Part shown: in pieces, positions 32,883 through 41,816 of the stretch
Position numbering within the stretch: the first letter of the stretch is position 1
Layout: each line of letters starts with the position of its first letter
Assembly: GCA_021850545.1 (NCBI GenBank)
Contig: JAJZLU010000047.1
Coordinates: 1 to 61,465, forward strand
Source of the DNA: Thermoplasmata archaeon
GTDB taxonomy: Archaea > Thermoplasmatota > Thermoplasmata > Thermoplasmatales > Thermoplasmataceae
Direction: 5' to 3'
DNA: 61,465 nucleotides
Notes under the pieces: model-generated
What the model saw: the letters and a program-made list of their open reading frames with translations, nothing else
The model's database searches: none
What the model was told of the DNA's origin: nothing
Position numbers and translations under genes: made by a program

Positions 32883-34457
32883 TTAGCGAATAACCTCTAT
32901 GAGAGTCAGCTTCACATCCTTCAGAAAATCCTTGATTGCAACATCAAATTCTTCTTCAGTCCCGCACCTAACATGATGCAGTCCAAAACTCTTGGCGAGA
33001 AGTCCGAAATCAGGGTTTGTGAATGAAATGTGCGATGGTTTGAACCCATTGTCTATCTGTTCTTTTTCAATGAGGCTATACTTGCCGTCATTGAATACAA
33101 CGATTGCGAACTTGAGCCCCAGTCGCACTGCAGTTTCCAGTTCCTGGACATTCATCAGGAAGCCTCCATCGCCGCATACCGATACTACAGTATCTTCAGG
33201 GCATGCAATTTTTGCCGCAATGGCCCCAGGAAGTGAGCCACCCATGGAAGCAAAACCGTTGAATACAATTGTCTTGCCGGCCTTAGCAGGATGGTACCAC
33301 CTTGAGACCCATACCTTATGCAGTCCCACGTCGGATATCAGAACCGTATTCTCCGGCAGCTCTTTTGTCAGTACCCTCATAACAGCCTTCGGCATCTTTT
33401 CAGCCTGGTCCTTAACCTCCGTCATTTCAGCAAGCCTTCTTTCCCTGATTTCGTCGTGGAGTGAAGTGTCAGATCTCCTTTTGACATGTTCTGCAAGCTC
33501 CTTGACAGAATGTATTATGGATCCCGTCAGATCGAGGGTTACTGGAAAGTGCTCGTCAAGTTCTGCCTTGCAACTGTGGATGTTTATGATATTTCTTGCC
33601 CTATCCCTGTTCCAGGTTATTGGGTCGTATTCAACTAGATCGAACCCGACTGCAATCACAAGATCTGAAGAGTGGAGCGGCCGCATTCCCGGCGGATAAG
33701 GCTTTCCACCCACGATGAAAAGATTCCTCGGGTGATCGAATGGGACTATCCCCTTGGCCATGAATGTGCTCACAATAGGGATGTTAGTTTTGTCAACAAA
33801 TGCCTTAAGCTCATCCCACGCCCTTGACCTTATCACCCCATTGCCTGCCAGTATTATGGGGTTCTTTGCCTTGTTTATAGCCACTGCAGCCTCCTCTATG
33901 AGGGGCTTTAAAACCAGTGGCTCAGACTCTTCTGGAATTGCCATCATTTGGAGAGCTTCAACTTCTGATGCGGCAACATCTTGAGGAAGCTGGATGTGTG
34001 ATGCCCCGGGAGTTTCCCTCATGGATGTTGCAAAGGATTTCCTGATAATCTCAGGGATAGTCTCCGGCAGGATCACTGGCTGGTTGTATTTCGTGATTCC
34101 TGAGAAAAGTTTCAGTGTGTCAACGTTCTGGTGTGATTCCTTGTGGAGCTTATTTCTTGCAGTCTGGCCGGTAAGGGCGACTATGGGGACCTTGTCCAGG
34201 TGAGCGTTTGCCACCCCAGTAATAAGGTTAGATGCACCAGGCCCAAGAGTGGAAAGGCAGACACCGGGTTTCCCAGTAAGGCGCCCATATACGTCAGCCA
34301 TAAATGCGGCACCTTGCTCGTGCCTTGTGGTTATAAATTCAATCCTTGATCGTGTCAGTGAATCCAGGAGGTCGATATTTTCCTCTCCGGGAAGCCCAAA
34401 AATATATTTCACACCCTCATTTTCAAGGGCTTTTACAAAAAGGTCGCTTGCTTTCAA
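32883..34457 (-). CDS. Thiamine-diphosphate enzyme, acetolactate synthase-like (524 aa)
   Basis: The N-terminal domain carries the catalytic Glu in TTRHEQGAAFMA (about residue 47) with GPGASNLITGVANAH. The C-terminal domain has the ThDP site VSVCGDGGFLMNVQELETAVR near residue 430. The overall form matches the catabolic AlsS/IlvB group, which condenses two pyruvates. No IlvN-type regulatory subunit lies next to it, so the role may be catabolic or another carboligase. Confidence 0.82.
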   Translation of the reverse strand: MKASDLFVKALENEGVKYIFGLPGEENIDLLDSLTRSRIEFITTRHEQGAAFMADVYGRLTGKPGVCLSTLGPGASNLITGVANAHLDKVPIVALTGQTARNKLHKESHQNVDTLKLFSGITKYNQPVILPETIPEIIRKSFATSMRETPGASHIQLPQDVAASEVEALQMMAIPEESEPLVLKPLIEEAAVAINKAKNPIILAGNGVIRSRAWDELKAFVDKTNIPIVSTFMAKGIVPFDHPRNLFIVGGKPYPPGMRPLHSSDLVIAVGFDLVEYDPITWNRDRARNIINIHSCKAELDEHFPVTLDLTGSIIHSVKELAEHVKRRSDTSLHDEIRERRLAEMTEVKDQAEKMPKAVMRVLTKELPENTVLISDVGLHKVWVSRWYHPAKAGKTIVFNGFASMGGSLPGAIAAKIACPEDTVVSVCGDGGFLMNVQELETAVRLGLKFAIVVFNDGKYSLIEKEQIDNGFKPSHISFTNPDFGLLAKSFGLHHVRCGTEEEFDVAIKDFLKDVKLTLIEVIR

Positions 34458-34522
34458 CTAAATCTTTTTAATATTAAAGCAAACCATATTAGCATAATGG
34501 TTTGGGAAACAAGTGGGAGGAT

Positions 34523-35104
34523 TTAGATTTCCTTTCTCATGAGGTAGGAGCTCCTGCCCAGTTGTGCCACCGTGACAAAACCTCTGTTTCTGTACATGGA
34601 AACTAAGCCGAACCAAGTGTTTAGTGCCCGGAAATCCCGCACTGGAAAAGCCTCAACGATACCGCCTCCGGAAGCCTCGATCCTCTTGAGGATCTCGTCA
34701 AGCGCAAACTTGGATATTCCCTTTCTCCGGTACTCCTTGTCCACAAAGAAACAGGTGATCCTCCAGAGTTTCTTCCTTGCCCCATGGAGATTCAGAGCCT
34801 TGTAGTTCCTGCCATTGCCGGGTCGGGGCAGCTCATCGCTTGTGCCGTACTGTGCCGATGCAATTGCCTTTCCATTGTGGTAAATAAGCACGCTTCTGTT
34901 CCTTCCGGACAATACCAGGCCATGTATGTCAGTATGGTTCCTACCGATTCTCTCTTCCTGTGTCTTTCCTGGAGTACCACCTGTCCTGTGGTAGTACATG
35001 CACCAGCATCCACCCTGCACTCCGCCATACTTCAGAAACAGTTCTTCAAAATCATTCCAGGTGTTGATGTCGAGGTCCTTTGCTTCCAGTTCCAACCTAT
35101 CCAC
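34523..35104 (-). CDS. GNAT-family N-acetyltransferase (193 aa)
   Basis: The acetyl-CoA motif is present as 'ITCFFVDKEYRRKGISKFALDEIL' (about residues 105-130), followed by a helix and 'IVEAFPV'. The N-terminus has an unusual Cys-Gly-rich 'GGVQGGCWCMYYHR'. The substrate is unknown. It stands alone between an acetolactate synthase-like gene and the SPFH cluster. Confidence 0.75.
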   Translation of the reverse strand: MDRLELEAKDLDINTWNDFEELFLKYGGVQGGCWCMYYHRTGGTPGKTQEERIGRNHTDIHGLVLSGRNRSVLIYHNGKAIASAQYGTSDELPRPGNGRNYKALNLHGARKKLWRITCFFVDKEYRRKGISKFALDEILKRIEASGGGIVEAFPVRDFRALNTWFGLVSMYRNRGFVTVAQLGRSSYLMRKEI

Positions 35105-35145
35105 TCCTTATTACCGTTTAAAAGGAATATATTGGGTTGCTGCTT

Positions 35146-36168
35146 TTAATCTATCCCAATGCTGTTGATGACTCCACCCGAACTGGCATCAAGGACAAGC
35201 ACAATGTTCTTCCCTTTGTGCTGGTACCTGGCAAACCATATTGGGGCATGAAGAAGTTCAGGTTCCCCTGTGTCAGCCTCGGTATTCATGCTCCTTATCA
35301 TGTGGTGCTGGGCATGGGCCTTTGCTGACTGGATCTGGCTTACATTTGTCTTTGCCTCATACTCTGATGAGTCTTCCCCAACATCTCCATTCAGGATCTT
35401 GATGCCTTTTGGAATCTTGGACGTGTCAAAATCCACCCTCTTTGAAAGGTCAAATGCATAATCCCTCGGCTGGTACTGTGTTAATGCCTTGACTCCCACC
35501 ACGGGATAATTGTAGTTATCGTTAAGCTGGTATGCCCTGATGGTACCGCCTCCGCCCATTCCTCCCATCATCATGCCGCCCATCATGGTCCCTTCAACGA
35601 GGCCAATGCCCATTCCTCCACGGCCCATGCCTCTACCGCCCATTGCGCCACCAGCAAGTCCCATTATTGCAGCAGTTGCTGCAATAGTTCCAACTTCTGC
35701 TGCAGCGTCCACCGCGGTATAGTTGGTTCTTGCAGATACTGGAACAACCCAGTATGGAATGTAACTTATGTTAAGCTCCTCCAAAGTCGACTGTTCCTGC
35801 AGATGCCTGTGCAGAAGCCCACGATCCATTTTGTCCTTTAGGTCTGCAACTGCCTGGTCTTTGGTGGCCAGTGCAATTGGCAACATTGTATGCTTGGATA
35901 TACTCTTCCATCCTGCATTTTCAAGTGAAATGCTTGAGCCGCAGTATTCGCAGGTTATAACCATTTCCCCGAACTGGGGCTTGATTGGTGCGCCACAGCC
36001 AGGGCATTTCAGCTCTGTTACACCGGATCCCGCCAGAACTTTGCCAGAGTCAGCCTGAGGCTGCTTCTGGTTAGGCTGGCTTGTTGCATTGACTTCCTGT
36101 TTAGCACCGCATTTTGGACAGAATATTGCATCGTCCGGTATGTTTGAACCACATTTTTCACAGAACAT
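35146..36168 (-). CDS. YdjG-like zinc-ribbon membrane-stress protein (340 aa)
   Basis: Two zinc ribbons occupy the N-terminal part: CEKCG/CPKCG (residues 3-20) and CPGCG/CEYCG (about 55-78). A mixed domain follows, then a Gly/Met-rich stretch (about 165-205) and a C-terminal beta domain. It resembles Bacillus YdjG, which with YdjH anchors the PspA-like protein YdjF, from memory of that system. It is third in a cluster with an SPFH protein and a coiled coil. Confidence 0.6.
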   Translation of the reverse strand: MFCEKCGSNIPDDAIFCPKCGAKQEVNATSQPNQKQPQADSGKVLAGSGVTELKCPGCGAPIKPQFGEMVITCEYCGSSISLENAGWKSISKHTMLPIALATKDQAVADLKDKMDRGLLHRHLQEQSTLEELNISYIPYWVVPVSARTNYTAVDAAAEVGTIAATAAIMGLAGGAMGGRGMGRGGMGIGLVEGTMMGGMMMGGMGGGGTIRAYQLNDNYNYPVVGVKALTQYQPRDYAFDLSKRVDFDTSKIPKGIKILNGDVGEDSSEYEAKTNVSQIQSAKAHAQHHMIRSMNTEADTGEPELLHAPIWFARYQHKGKNIVLVLDASSGGVINSIGID

Positions 36169-36172
36169 CTTA

Positions 36173-37330
36173 TCACATCTTGTTTCCGCAGTTTGGGCAG
36201 AATTTTACTCCTTGTTCAACGTCATTTCCGCATTTCGAGCACTTGGTTGTCTGGGGCTGCTTGGTCACCATGGAATTGCCGCAGTTTGGGCAGAATTTTG
36301 TGCCTGAAGGAACTTCTGTTCCGCAATTGGGGCACTTTGCCATGCTGGTCTGCTGTTGCTGCATGTTGAAGCCGCAATTTGGGCAGAAATTACTGTTCTG
36401 TGGCACAAGAGTGCCACATTTGGGGCAGTTTCGGCCCTGCTGTTGCTGCATGCCAGTAAGCTGGTTTGAGAAAGCGTATCCCATGCCTGCCCCCGCGCCT
36501 AGGCCAACGCCTAATCCAGCACCTACGCCTGCTACGCCTGATGGATTCTTGGATGCATCCACCATGGCCTGTCCTGCCTGGTACTGGATATAATTTACAC
36601 CCAGAACAGACATCTCAGAACGAGTATCCACAGCTTTCTGGACCTCTTCTGGAAGAGAAATGTTGAGCTGCTGTATCTTGTTGATCTCTACACCGAACTG
36701 CCTGAAATGGTCCTGAGATGTTGTGATGACTACCTGCTCGATAGTCGTCAGGTTTGCAGGGAGGTCAGTTACTTTCAGCCCCTGTTCCTTCATCTTGCCA
36801 AGGGCGTTGTAAACCAGTATTACAATCTGTTCCCTGAGCCTCTGCTCGACATCATCTGAAGTTTCTGCACTGAAGGTCCCGATAAACTGGCTCACGAACA
36901 CATTGACATCTGAAATTTTCCATCTATATTCCCCAAAGACCCTGAGATTCACAACACCAAATGTGGGATCGGTGAACTGGTATGGCTCCTGGCTCCCGAA
37001 CTTTCCATCAAGGTACCTTCTCTGCAGGTAGTAAACCTCTGCCTGCTGCTGCACTCCAGACAGGGCTTTGACCAGTGGCCCTACAATTGGCGCATTGATA
37101 TCTGTAAGGGCATACCTGCCAGGCTGTTCAAAGGCCGCAAGTATTTTTCCATCCCTCATGAATATGGCAGACTCGTCTTCCCTCACGACTATGTTGTCGT
37201 TGAGGCGGATGAGCCTGGGCACTTTCCACATGGAGTTTCCTTCCTTATATTGGGTTTCCCATGTTACTGTTGTAGAGCCAAACAAGCTACCTCCTGAAGC
37301 CGGTATTCCTGATGATTTCTTCCCAAACAT
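36173..37330 (-). CDS. SPFH/band 7 protein with C-terminal zinc ribbons, YdjI-like (385 aa)
   Basis: The start is taken at the ATG at 37330, which overlaps the previous gene's stop (TAATG). Residues 1-260 follow the SPFH/band 7 pattern of the 'virion core protein' group: 'FMRDGKILAAFEQPGRYAL', 'GEYRWKISDVNVFVSQFIG' and a helical tail. A Gly-rich linker leads to three CPxCG...CPNCG zinc ribbons. Bacillus YdjI has the same SPFH-plus-zinc-ribbon form. SPFH proteins make membrane scaffolds. It is between the coiled-coil protein and the YdjG-like protein. Confidence 0.75.
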   Translation of the reverse strand: MFGKKSSGIPASGGSLFGSTTVTWETQYKEGNSMWKVPRLIRLNDNIVVREDESAIFMRDGKILAAFEQPGRYALTDINAPIVGPLVKALSGVQQQAEVYYLQRRYLDGKFGSQEPYQFTDPTFGVVNLRVFGEYRWKISDVNVFVSQFIGTFSAETSDDVEQRLREQIVILVYNALGKMKEQGLKVTDLPANLTTIEQVVITTSQDHFRQFGVEINKIQQLNISLPEEVQKAVDTRSEMSVLGVNYIQYQAGQAMVDASKNPSGVAGVGAGLGVGLGAGAGMGYAFSNQLTGMQQQQGRNCPKCGTLVPQNSNFCPNCGFNMQQQQTSMAKCPNCGTEVPSGTKFCPNCGNSMVTKQPQTTKCSKCGNDVEQGVKFCPNCGNKM

Positions 37331-37869
37331 TAATTGCCGCCCCCATTCTGCAGAAGAATATTCTGCACTTTTTCCAGCCTTTCCTGCCACGAAGCCTTTG
37401 CAAGGTCAATTTCTGAATTGAGTTTTGCAAGGCTTGACGCAATTTGCGCATGATCACTTGAAAAGCTTGAATTCTTTATATTCTGGCAGATCTCGAGGAA
37501 TTTCAGATCACTTTCATATAGTGCGTTGAGGGTCCCCTCATCAACACTTATGGCAGGCGATATCCCGGAATAGCCCTGAGCCGCATGCAGGATATCTCCT
37601 TGAAGTTCCTGTGCCTTCGATATAACCGCTGCAATTTGGGTTAGCTGGTCAAAAACACCACTATTTACCAGGTTAACCCTCTGGTCCTGCAGGTTTTTGA
37701 GTGTTTGCTGGAGAATGTCCGACAGTTGCCTTCTCAGCAGTTCGTCTGCTTCCCTCAGGTCCTCCAGTTTCCTGTAACCCTTAAACAGGGGTACCATAAG
37801 CTGAATCTTCTTCAACAGCCCCCTGCTTCGCTCCACTTCCTGACGAATGTCAGGGTTACCTGGTTCCAT
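37330..37869 (-). CDS. Coiled-coil protein, first gene of the SPFH cluster (179 aa)
   Basis: The whole chain is predicted helical with long heptad-like runs (LLKKIQLMVPLFKGYRKLEDLREADELLRRQL). It has no membrane segment. In Bacillus the analogous locus starts with a PspA-family coiled coil; this one is shorter and no clear PspA signature is visible, so the parallel is by position only. The stop overlaps the SPFH start. Confidence 0.6.
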   Translation of the reverse strand: MEPGNPDIRQEVERSRGLLKKIQLMVPLFKGYRKLEDLREADELLRRQLSDILQQTLKNLQDQRVNLVNSGVFDQLTQIAAVISKAQELQGDILHAAQGYSGISPAISVDEGTLNALYESDLKFLEICQNIKNSSFSSDHAQIASSLAKLNSEIDLAKASWQERLEKVQNILLQNGGGN

Positions 37870-38159
37870 ATGACTTCATGCATTCCTCTATTAATGAATA
37901 TTTTCTTGAATCCCGGACCCATTAAGTGGGTGAATGAAGCATAATTTCCGGGAATGCAAAAGGTCAGCAATAGACGAGATTGCGAATTTCAACCTTAATC
38001 TTTTGACGTATGACCCAAAAAATCATTAATCTGGTCTTCTCAGTCTGCTTTGACAGCCAATATCTGCACATAAAATTTTAATAATTTTCCCACAAGATGT
38101 TGTTTTTTAGCTTAACAATAAGGTACAGTTTTATTATAATTTCAGTGACTGATTAAAGC
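37870..38159. other. Divergent intergenic region between the SPFH cluster and the SDR gene
   Basis: No gene is seen. On the plus strand, TTTTATTATAATTT at about 38131-38144 is a box A about 25 nt before the SDR ATG. The promoter for the minus-strand cluster is not clear. Confidence 0.4.
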
Positions 38160-38924
38160 ATGTCAAAGGTACTGGATCATAAAGTCGCAATCATTACTGG
38201 TGCTGGATCCGGCATTGGAGAGGAAATGGCCAAGCTTTTCAGTTCAGAAGGTGCAACAATTGTTGTTGTTGATATGGTCCCGGAAAGGGTTGACAAGACA
38301 GTTTCGGCAATAAGGTCAAAGCATGGCACTGTCTACGGAATGGCCCTTGATCTGACGAAAAAAGAGGATATCAAGAAGCTTGTGGACGACTCTGTCAAGA
38401 TATTCGACCACATAGACATTCTCTGCAACAATGCAGGCATAATGGATGGATTCTATTCCCTGGAAGAAACAGAGGAAGACTGGTGGGACAGAGTGATGAA
38501 CATCAATCTGAAAGCCCCATATCTCACCACCAAGATGGCAATACCACACATGATGCATAATGGAGGCGGAACCATACTCAACACAGCTTCAATCGCAGGG
38601 ATTCATGGCGGCAGGGCTGGCCTTGCATATACGGTATCGAAGCATGGGCTCATTGGATTCACCAAGCATGTTGCTGCATACTACGGGGAAAAGGGGATAC
38701 GCTGCAACGCTATGGCGCTCGGGGCTGTAAACACACAGATTGGTTACGGATCAAGCAAGCCCAGCACACTGGGCCTGAAAGTCCTTGAGAAGACTGCAGC
38801 CAGCATGGGAAGGCCTGCTGAACCGCTTGAAATAGCCAAGGCTGCACTCTTCCTTGTATCCAGGGATTCAAGCTACGTGAACGGTGCAGTGCTGGTCGCG
38901 GACAATGGCTGGACAGTTTACTGA
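38160..38924 (+). CDS. Short-chain dehydrogenase/reductase (254 aa)
   Basis: Classical SDR: TGAGSGIG cofactor loop at about 15-22, NNAGIMD near 90, catalytic Ser in NTASIAG, and YTVSK with Tyr and Lys near 157-161. The acidic residue after the second strand (VVVDM) favours NAD(H). The substrate is unknown. It has its own promoter and no partners. Confidence 0.88.
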   Translation: MSKVLDHKVAIITGAGSGIGEEMAKLFSSEGATIVVVDMVPERVDKTVSAIRSKHGTVYGMALDLTKKEDIKKLVDDSVKIFDHIDILCNNAGIMDGFYSLEETEEDWWDRVMNINLKAPYLTTKMAIPHMMHNGGGTILNTASIAGIHGGRAGLAYTVSKHGLIGFTKHVAAYYGEKGIRCNAMALGAVNTQIGYGSSKPSTLGLKVLEKTAASMGRPAEPLEIAKAALFLVSRDSSYVNGAVLVADNGWTVY

Positions 38925-39099
38925 TAAAAGTTCGGCTATTGCTTTCAATGTGCAGGCACCCCGTAGAGCGTGATTTGCAGCATAACCAGCTTTATATGTA
39001 TTATGCAAAAGCCCGAAAACGCTTAATTTGCAGTATACTCGTTAATTGCCGAAGTCGACTTAAGCAAATTATAAATATCACAGTTGGCTCTTTGATTTG

Positions 39100-39279
39100 A
39101 TGCCAGAAGTGCACATAAAGAAGGATGTATTTGAACAGCTCAGGGGAGAGGGAATAACCACTGCAGACCAGGTTAACGAGATCCTGATGAATTACATCAG
39201 CTCTAGAAACATGCCACACAGGTTTGCTGGAGACGAAGTCCACCTGAACCAGTACCATGAGCATGGGAACGCAGACTGA
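39100..39279 (+). CDS. Small VapB/RHH-like protein (59 aa)
   Basis: ATAAATAT at about 39071 lies close to 28 nt before the ATG at 39100, so a leaderless transcript is likely. MPEVHIKKDVFEQLRGEGITTADQVNEILMNYI has a strand followed by two helices, as in ribbon-helix-helix or VapB-type antitoxins. The tail is His/Asn/Asp-rich. No toxin gene is beside it, so it may be a lone regulator. Confidence 0.5.
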   Translation: MPEVHIKKDVFEQLRGEGITTADQVNEILMNYISSRNMPHRFAGDEVHLNQYHEHGNAD

Positions 39280-39389
39280 ACTGTCCACCTATATTTTAAG
39301 ATGAGTGGGGCTTCCCATGTTTTTGCATTTTTATCCAAGGCGGCAAAATGTTTGCAGTAGCCTTTAAACCCTTGATCATCTAACCAGTC

Positions 39390-40064
39390 TTGTTAACATT
39401 GAACCGGGCTTCCCTGAGCAGGATCATAGCAATTCTAAGCACATACGTTCCCTCTGGGATTGCCTACGGTACTCTCGCCACTGCAGTGCATATCCCCTGG
39501 TATTATACTATTGCACTTTCCGTGGCAGTATATTCAGGCGCTGTCCAGTCTGCATTTGTTGGCCTTTGGACCATAGGATTCGAGCCAGTTACGTTGATAG
39601 TAACCGCCTTCCTGCTAAACCTCAGACATACATTCTATGGCCCCCATCTTGATGAGAACTACCCTGGTATGTCTTCCACTGACATGTACTCTATTGCGCC
39701 GTTCCTCACCGACGAACTCTATGCGCTATCGGTGAGCGACCCTCCCATGGAAGTCCCGGAAGTGAAAAAATTAGGGTATTTCGCTTATGCCTGCTGGTTC
39801 ATGAGTTCAACATTTGGTGTTGCTTTTGCCGGAGGTTTGCCATCCTTCCTATATCCAATATTATTTCTTGCCCTCCCCGCGCTATTCCTCGGGCTTATGG
39901 TCCCCAGGGTGAAGGGCAGAAGCACAATGGCATCTGCAACTGTTTCCATTGCAATTGCCATTTTCCTTAAAGCATACAGCTTTCCAGAATATTCCATACT
40001 CATTTCCATTGTGGGCGGGATACTTGCAGGCATGCTCACCCTTAAAGCAGGAGGTGGCAAATGA
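39390..40064 (+). CDS. azlC: AzlC-family amino acid exporter subunit (224 aa)
   Basis: The sequence has the AzlC pattern 'YVPSGIAYGTLATAVHIPWYYTIALSVAVYSGAVQSAFVGLW', then 'LLNLRHTFYGPHL' and five to six membrane helices. AzlC with AzlD exports branched-chain amino acids. The start is TTG at 39390; TTG at 39399 is an alternative. The stop overlaps azlD by four bases. Confidence 0.85.
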   Translation: MLTLNRASLSRIIAILSTYVPSGIAYGTLATAVHIPWYYTIALSVAVYSGAVQSAFVGLWTIGFEPVTLIVTAFLLNLRHTFYGPHLDENYPGMSSTDMYSIAPFLTDELYALSVSDPPMEVPEVKKLGYFAYACWFMSSTFGVAFAGGLPSFLYPILFLALPALFLGLMVPRVKGRSTMASATVSIAIAIFLKAYSFPEYSILISIVGGILAGMLTLKAGGGK

Positions 40065-40360
40065 GTTACATCCTAATCCTCACAGTGGCATTACTCAGTG
40101 CCCTGAGCCTCCTTCAGAGGCTGGTTCCGTGGGCAGTTTACAAGAACCACAGGGGAGAGGCCCTTCTCACGCACCTGTTTGACTATGTTGCAATATCCGC
40201 CTTTGGATCCCTGATGATAGAAAACATACAGTCGCTCACAGCAGTTTCTATTATCCCTCTAGCCCCAGCCCTTCTGGTAGCATACAAAAGCAGAAATGCG
40301 GGGGCAACTGTACTGGTTGCCATGCTTGCTGCATTTGTCCTCAGTGTGATAGGTTTTTAG
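40061..40360 (+). CDS. azlD: AzlD-family small subunit (99 aa)
   Basis: Three or four hydrophobic helices with the AzlD signature 'LQRLVPWAVYKN' (family RxLPxxL position) and 'FDYVAISAFGSLM'. It pairs with AzlC, overlapping by ATGA. Length is typical. Confidence 0.8.
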   Translation: MSYILILTVALLSALSLLQRLVPWAVYKNHRGEALLTHLFDYVAISAFGSLMIENIQSLTAVSIIPLAPALLVAYKSRNAGATVLVAMLAAFVLSVIGF

Positions 40361-40383
40361 CCAACGGGTTTATAACTTTGCAA

Positions 40384-41034
40384 TCAGAACTCATTGAAAA
40401 GCCCATCCATCTCATCCCTAAGGTTCTTTAGTGCCTCTTTTGAGTAAGGGTTGTGCCTGATAGTGTCAAGAAGTACTTCCCTGGATTCAGCCATTGAAAT
40501 GGACGACAAGTCTAGTAGTTTCCTGTGTGAAGTACATGTGACATTGCGTGTTGTTCCAGAAGAAGTCCTGCTCGAGAGAATTGACAGGATATAAGGCCTC
40601 ACGAGTAATTCCACCATGAGCCTGTCATGCTCGTCTGCAGTAAGTGACGTGATGGCAAAACCTGGAAAGAGAAATTCGATGGATTTCAGTGATTGTGGTT
40701 GGCTAATGTCATTGATGAATAAGATGTTCCGGAACTCGGGGTTGCCTATGCTGCTTGGTCCGAACAAGGGATGAATGCTCACCACCCTGTTTGAGTATTT
40801 CTTCATGGGAGTCTTGACAGAACTTATCTCCACCAGCATTGGGTGCTCATTCCTGGAAATATATTCCATTATGCCATTGAGTGGAATTGCAAGAAAGCAG
40901 GCTTCATAATCCTTCAGAAGCCCTGGAATTTCATCATCCCTGTCGATTCCCGTAACTTCATGGCCATTCCCTCTCAGGAAGGCAACCAGTGTCGACCCAA
41001 AATTTCCGGAGCTCCCGATAACAAGTATTCTCAA
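40384..41034 (-). CDS. tyrA: Short TyrA-type prephenate dehydrogenase (216 aa)
   Basis: A Rossmann start 'RILVIGSSGNFGSTLVAFLRGNGHEVTGIDRDDE' is followed by TyrA landmarks 'VEISSVKTPM' and 'SIHPLFGPSS' (His of the active site). At 216 residues it is shorter than usual prephenate dehydrogenases (about 280); the C-terminal helical dimer domain is reduced. It overlaps the chorismate mutase gene by four bases, so tyrosine synthesis from chorismate is encoded by this pair. Confidence 0.8.
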   Translation of the reverse strand: MRILVIGSSGNFGSTLVAFLRGNGHEVTGIDRDDEIPGLLKDYEACFLAIPLNGIMEYISRNEHPMLVEISSVKTPMKKYSNRVVSIHPLFGPSSIGNPEFRNILFINDISQPQSLKSIEFLFPGFAITSLTADEHDRLMVELLVRPYILSILSSRTSSGTTRNVTCTSHRKLLDLSSISMAESREVLLDTIRHNPYSKEALKNLRDEMDGLFNEF

Positions 41035-41627
41035 GCCTGCTTCACCAGTATTCTCAACGCCCTGGGAGATTTGAGGCAGGCCATATTAATCCTAATGTTT
41101 CCTTTTGAGCTGACCAGTATGCCACAAGGTTCATCTATATCGAGCCCGACAACCATATCTGGCTCAGGAAGCTCCTCACGAACTACATGGCCACCATTTG
41201 CCTGTATTCCCAGCTCCAGCGGGCCGGGCAAGGGGAGTTTTGAATATACTTCAACGCCTGGAGCTGAAATCAGCAACCCCGACAGGAGTTGCAACTGTTC
41301 ATGTTCACCGGAAAGGGTCAGATTCTCCTGAACTAACCCGGGCTTTTTGCCAGTCTGAACTTGCTCGTTAGTTATTGTAAATTCAAAAAGGGATGAAATT
41401 ATGGCCTTCGATAGACTATCTATATCTGGAAGCGAATCCAGGATTTCTCTCTCCCTTTCCCTTATTCTTATTGGAATTGAGTTGGCTTCCTTGATCTGGC
41501 CTATTTCCCTTGCAAGTTCCGCCCTTTCCCTGAATAAGGCGATGAGGTTCCTAGTGTTCCTCTCAAGGCGTTTTCTCAATTTATCCAACTGAGGTGCTGT
41601 TTCAAAGGATAAAAAGTAGATCACCAT
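41031..41627 (-). CDS. Chorismate mutase (AroQ) with an extra C-terminal domain (198 aa)
   Basis: The AroQ helix signature is 'LDKLRKRLERNTRNLIALFRERAELAREIGQIKEAN' (about residues 15-50) and 'IREREREILDSLPDIDSL'. Chorismate mutase turns chorismate into prephenate for the neighbouring TyrA. About 100 further residues follow with a beta-rich pattern (PGVEVYSKLPLPGPLELGI, then PEPDMVVGLDIDEPCGILV) that I do not recognise. The start is placed at the ATG at 41627; a GTG at 41645 is possible. Confidence 0.75.
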   Translation of the reverse strand: MVIYFLSFETAPQLDKLRKRLERNTRNLIALFRERAELAREIGQIKEANSIPIRIREREREILDSLPDIDSLSKAIISSLFEFTITNEQVQTGKKPGLVQENLTLSGEHEQLQLLSGLLISAPGVEVYSKLPLPGPLELGIQANGGHVVREELPEPDMVVGLDIDEPCGILVSSKGNIRINMACLKSPRALRILVKQA

Positions 41628-41816
41628 CCTCTTTTGGCATGACACTCATTAGCACTCTCTACATAATAATACTTTTCATTGGCTCGCTCTTCACGGGAGT
41701 CAAAATTCCGGCTTCAAAGATTCAGGGAAAATACAGTAAAGTAGCGGCTTAAAATTGGATTCTGCCCCTTATCCAGTTAGCATTAATGTTTATTAAGCTT
41801 TTTAAAATATTAAGAT

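Noticed and set aside
37331-37390. Longer SPFH protein starting at 37390
   Set aside because: The added 20 residues lie inside the upstream coiled-coil gene, while the ATG at 37330 forms a TAATG overlap.
39001-39288. Minus-strand open frame of 95 codons over the small VapB/RHH-like gene
   Set aside because: The plus-strand gene has a box A at leaderless spacing and a credible strand-helix-helix sequence; the minus frame has neither and looks random.
39393-39400. TTAACATT at the start of azlC as another arginine-regulator site
   Set aside because: An eight-base A/T-rich word is expected a few times in 61 kb and no palindrome surrounds it.
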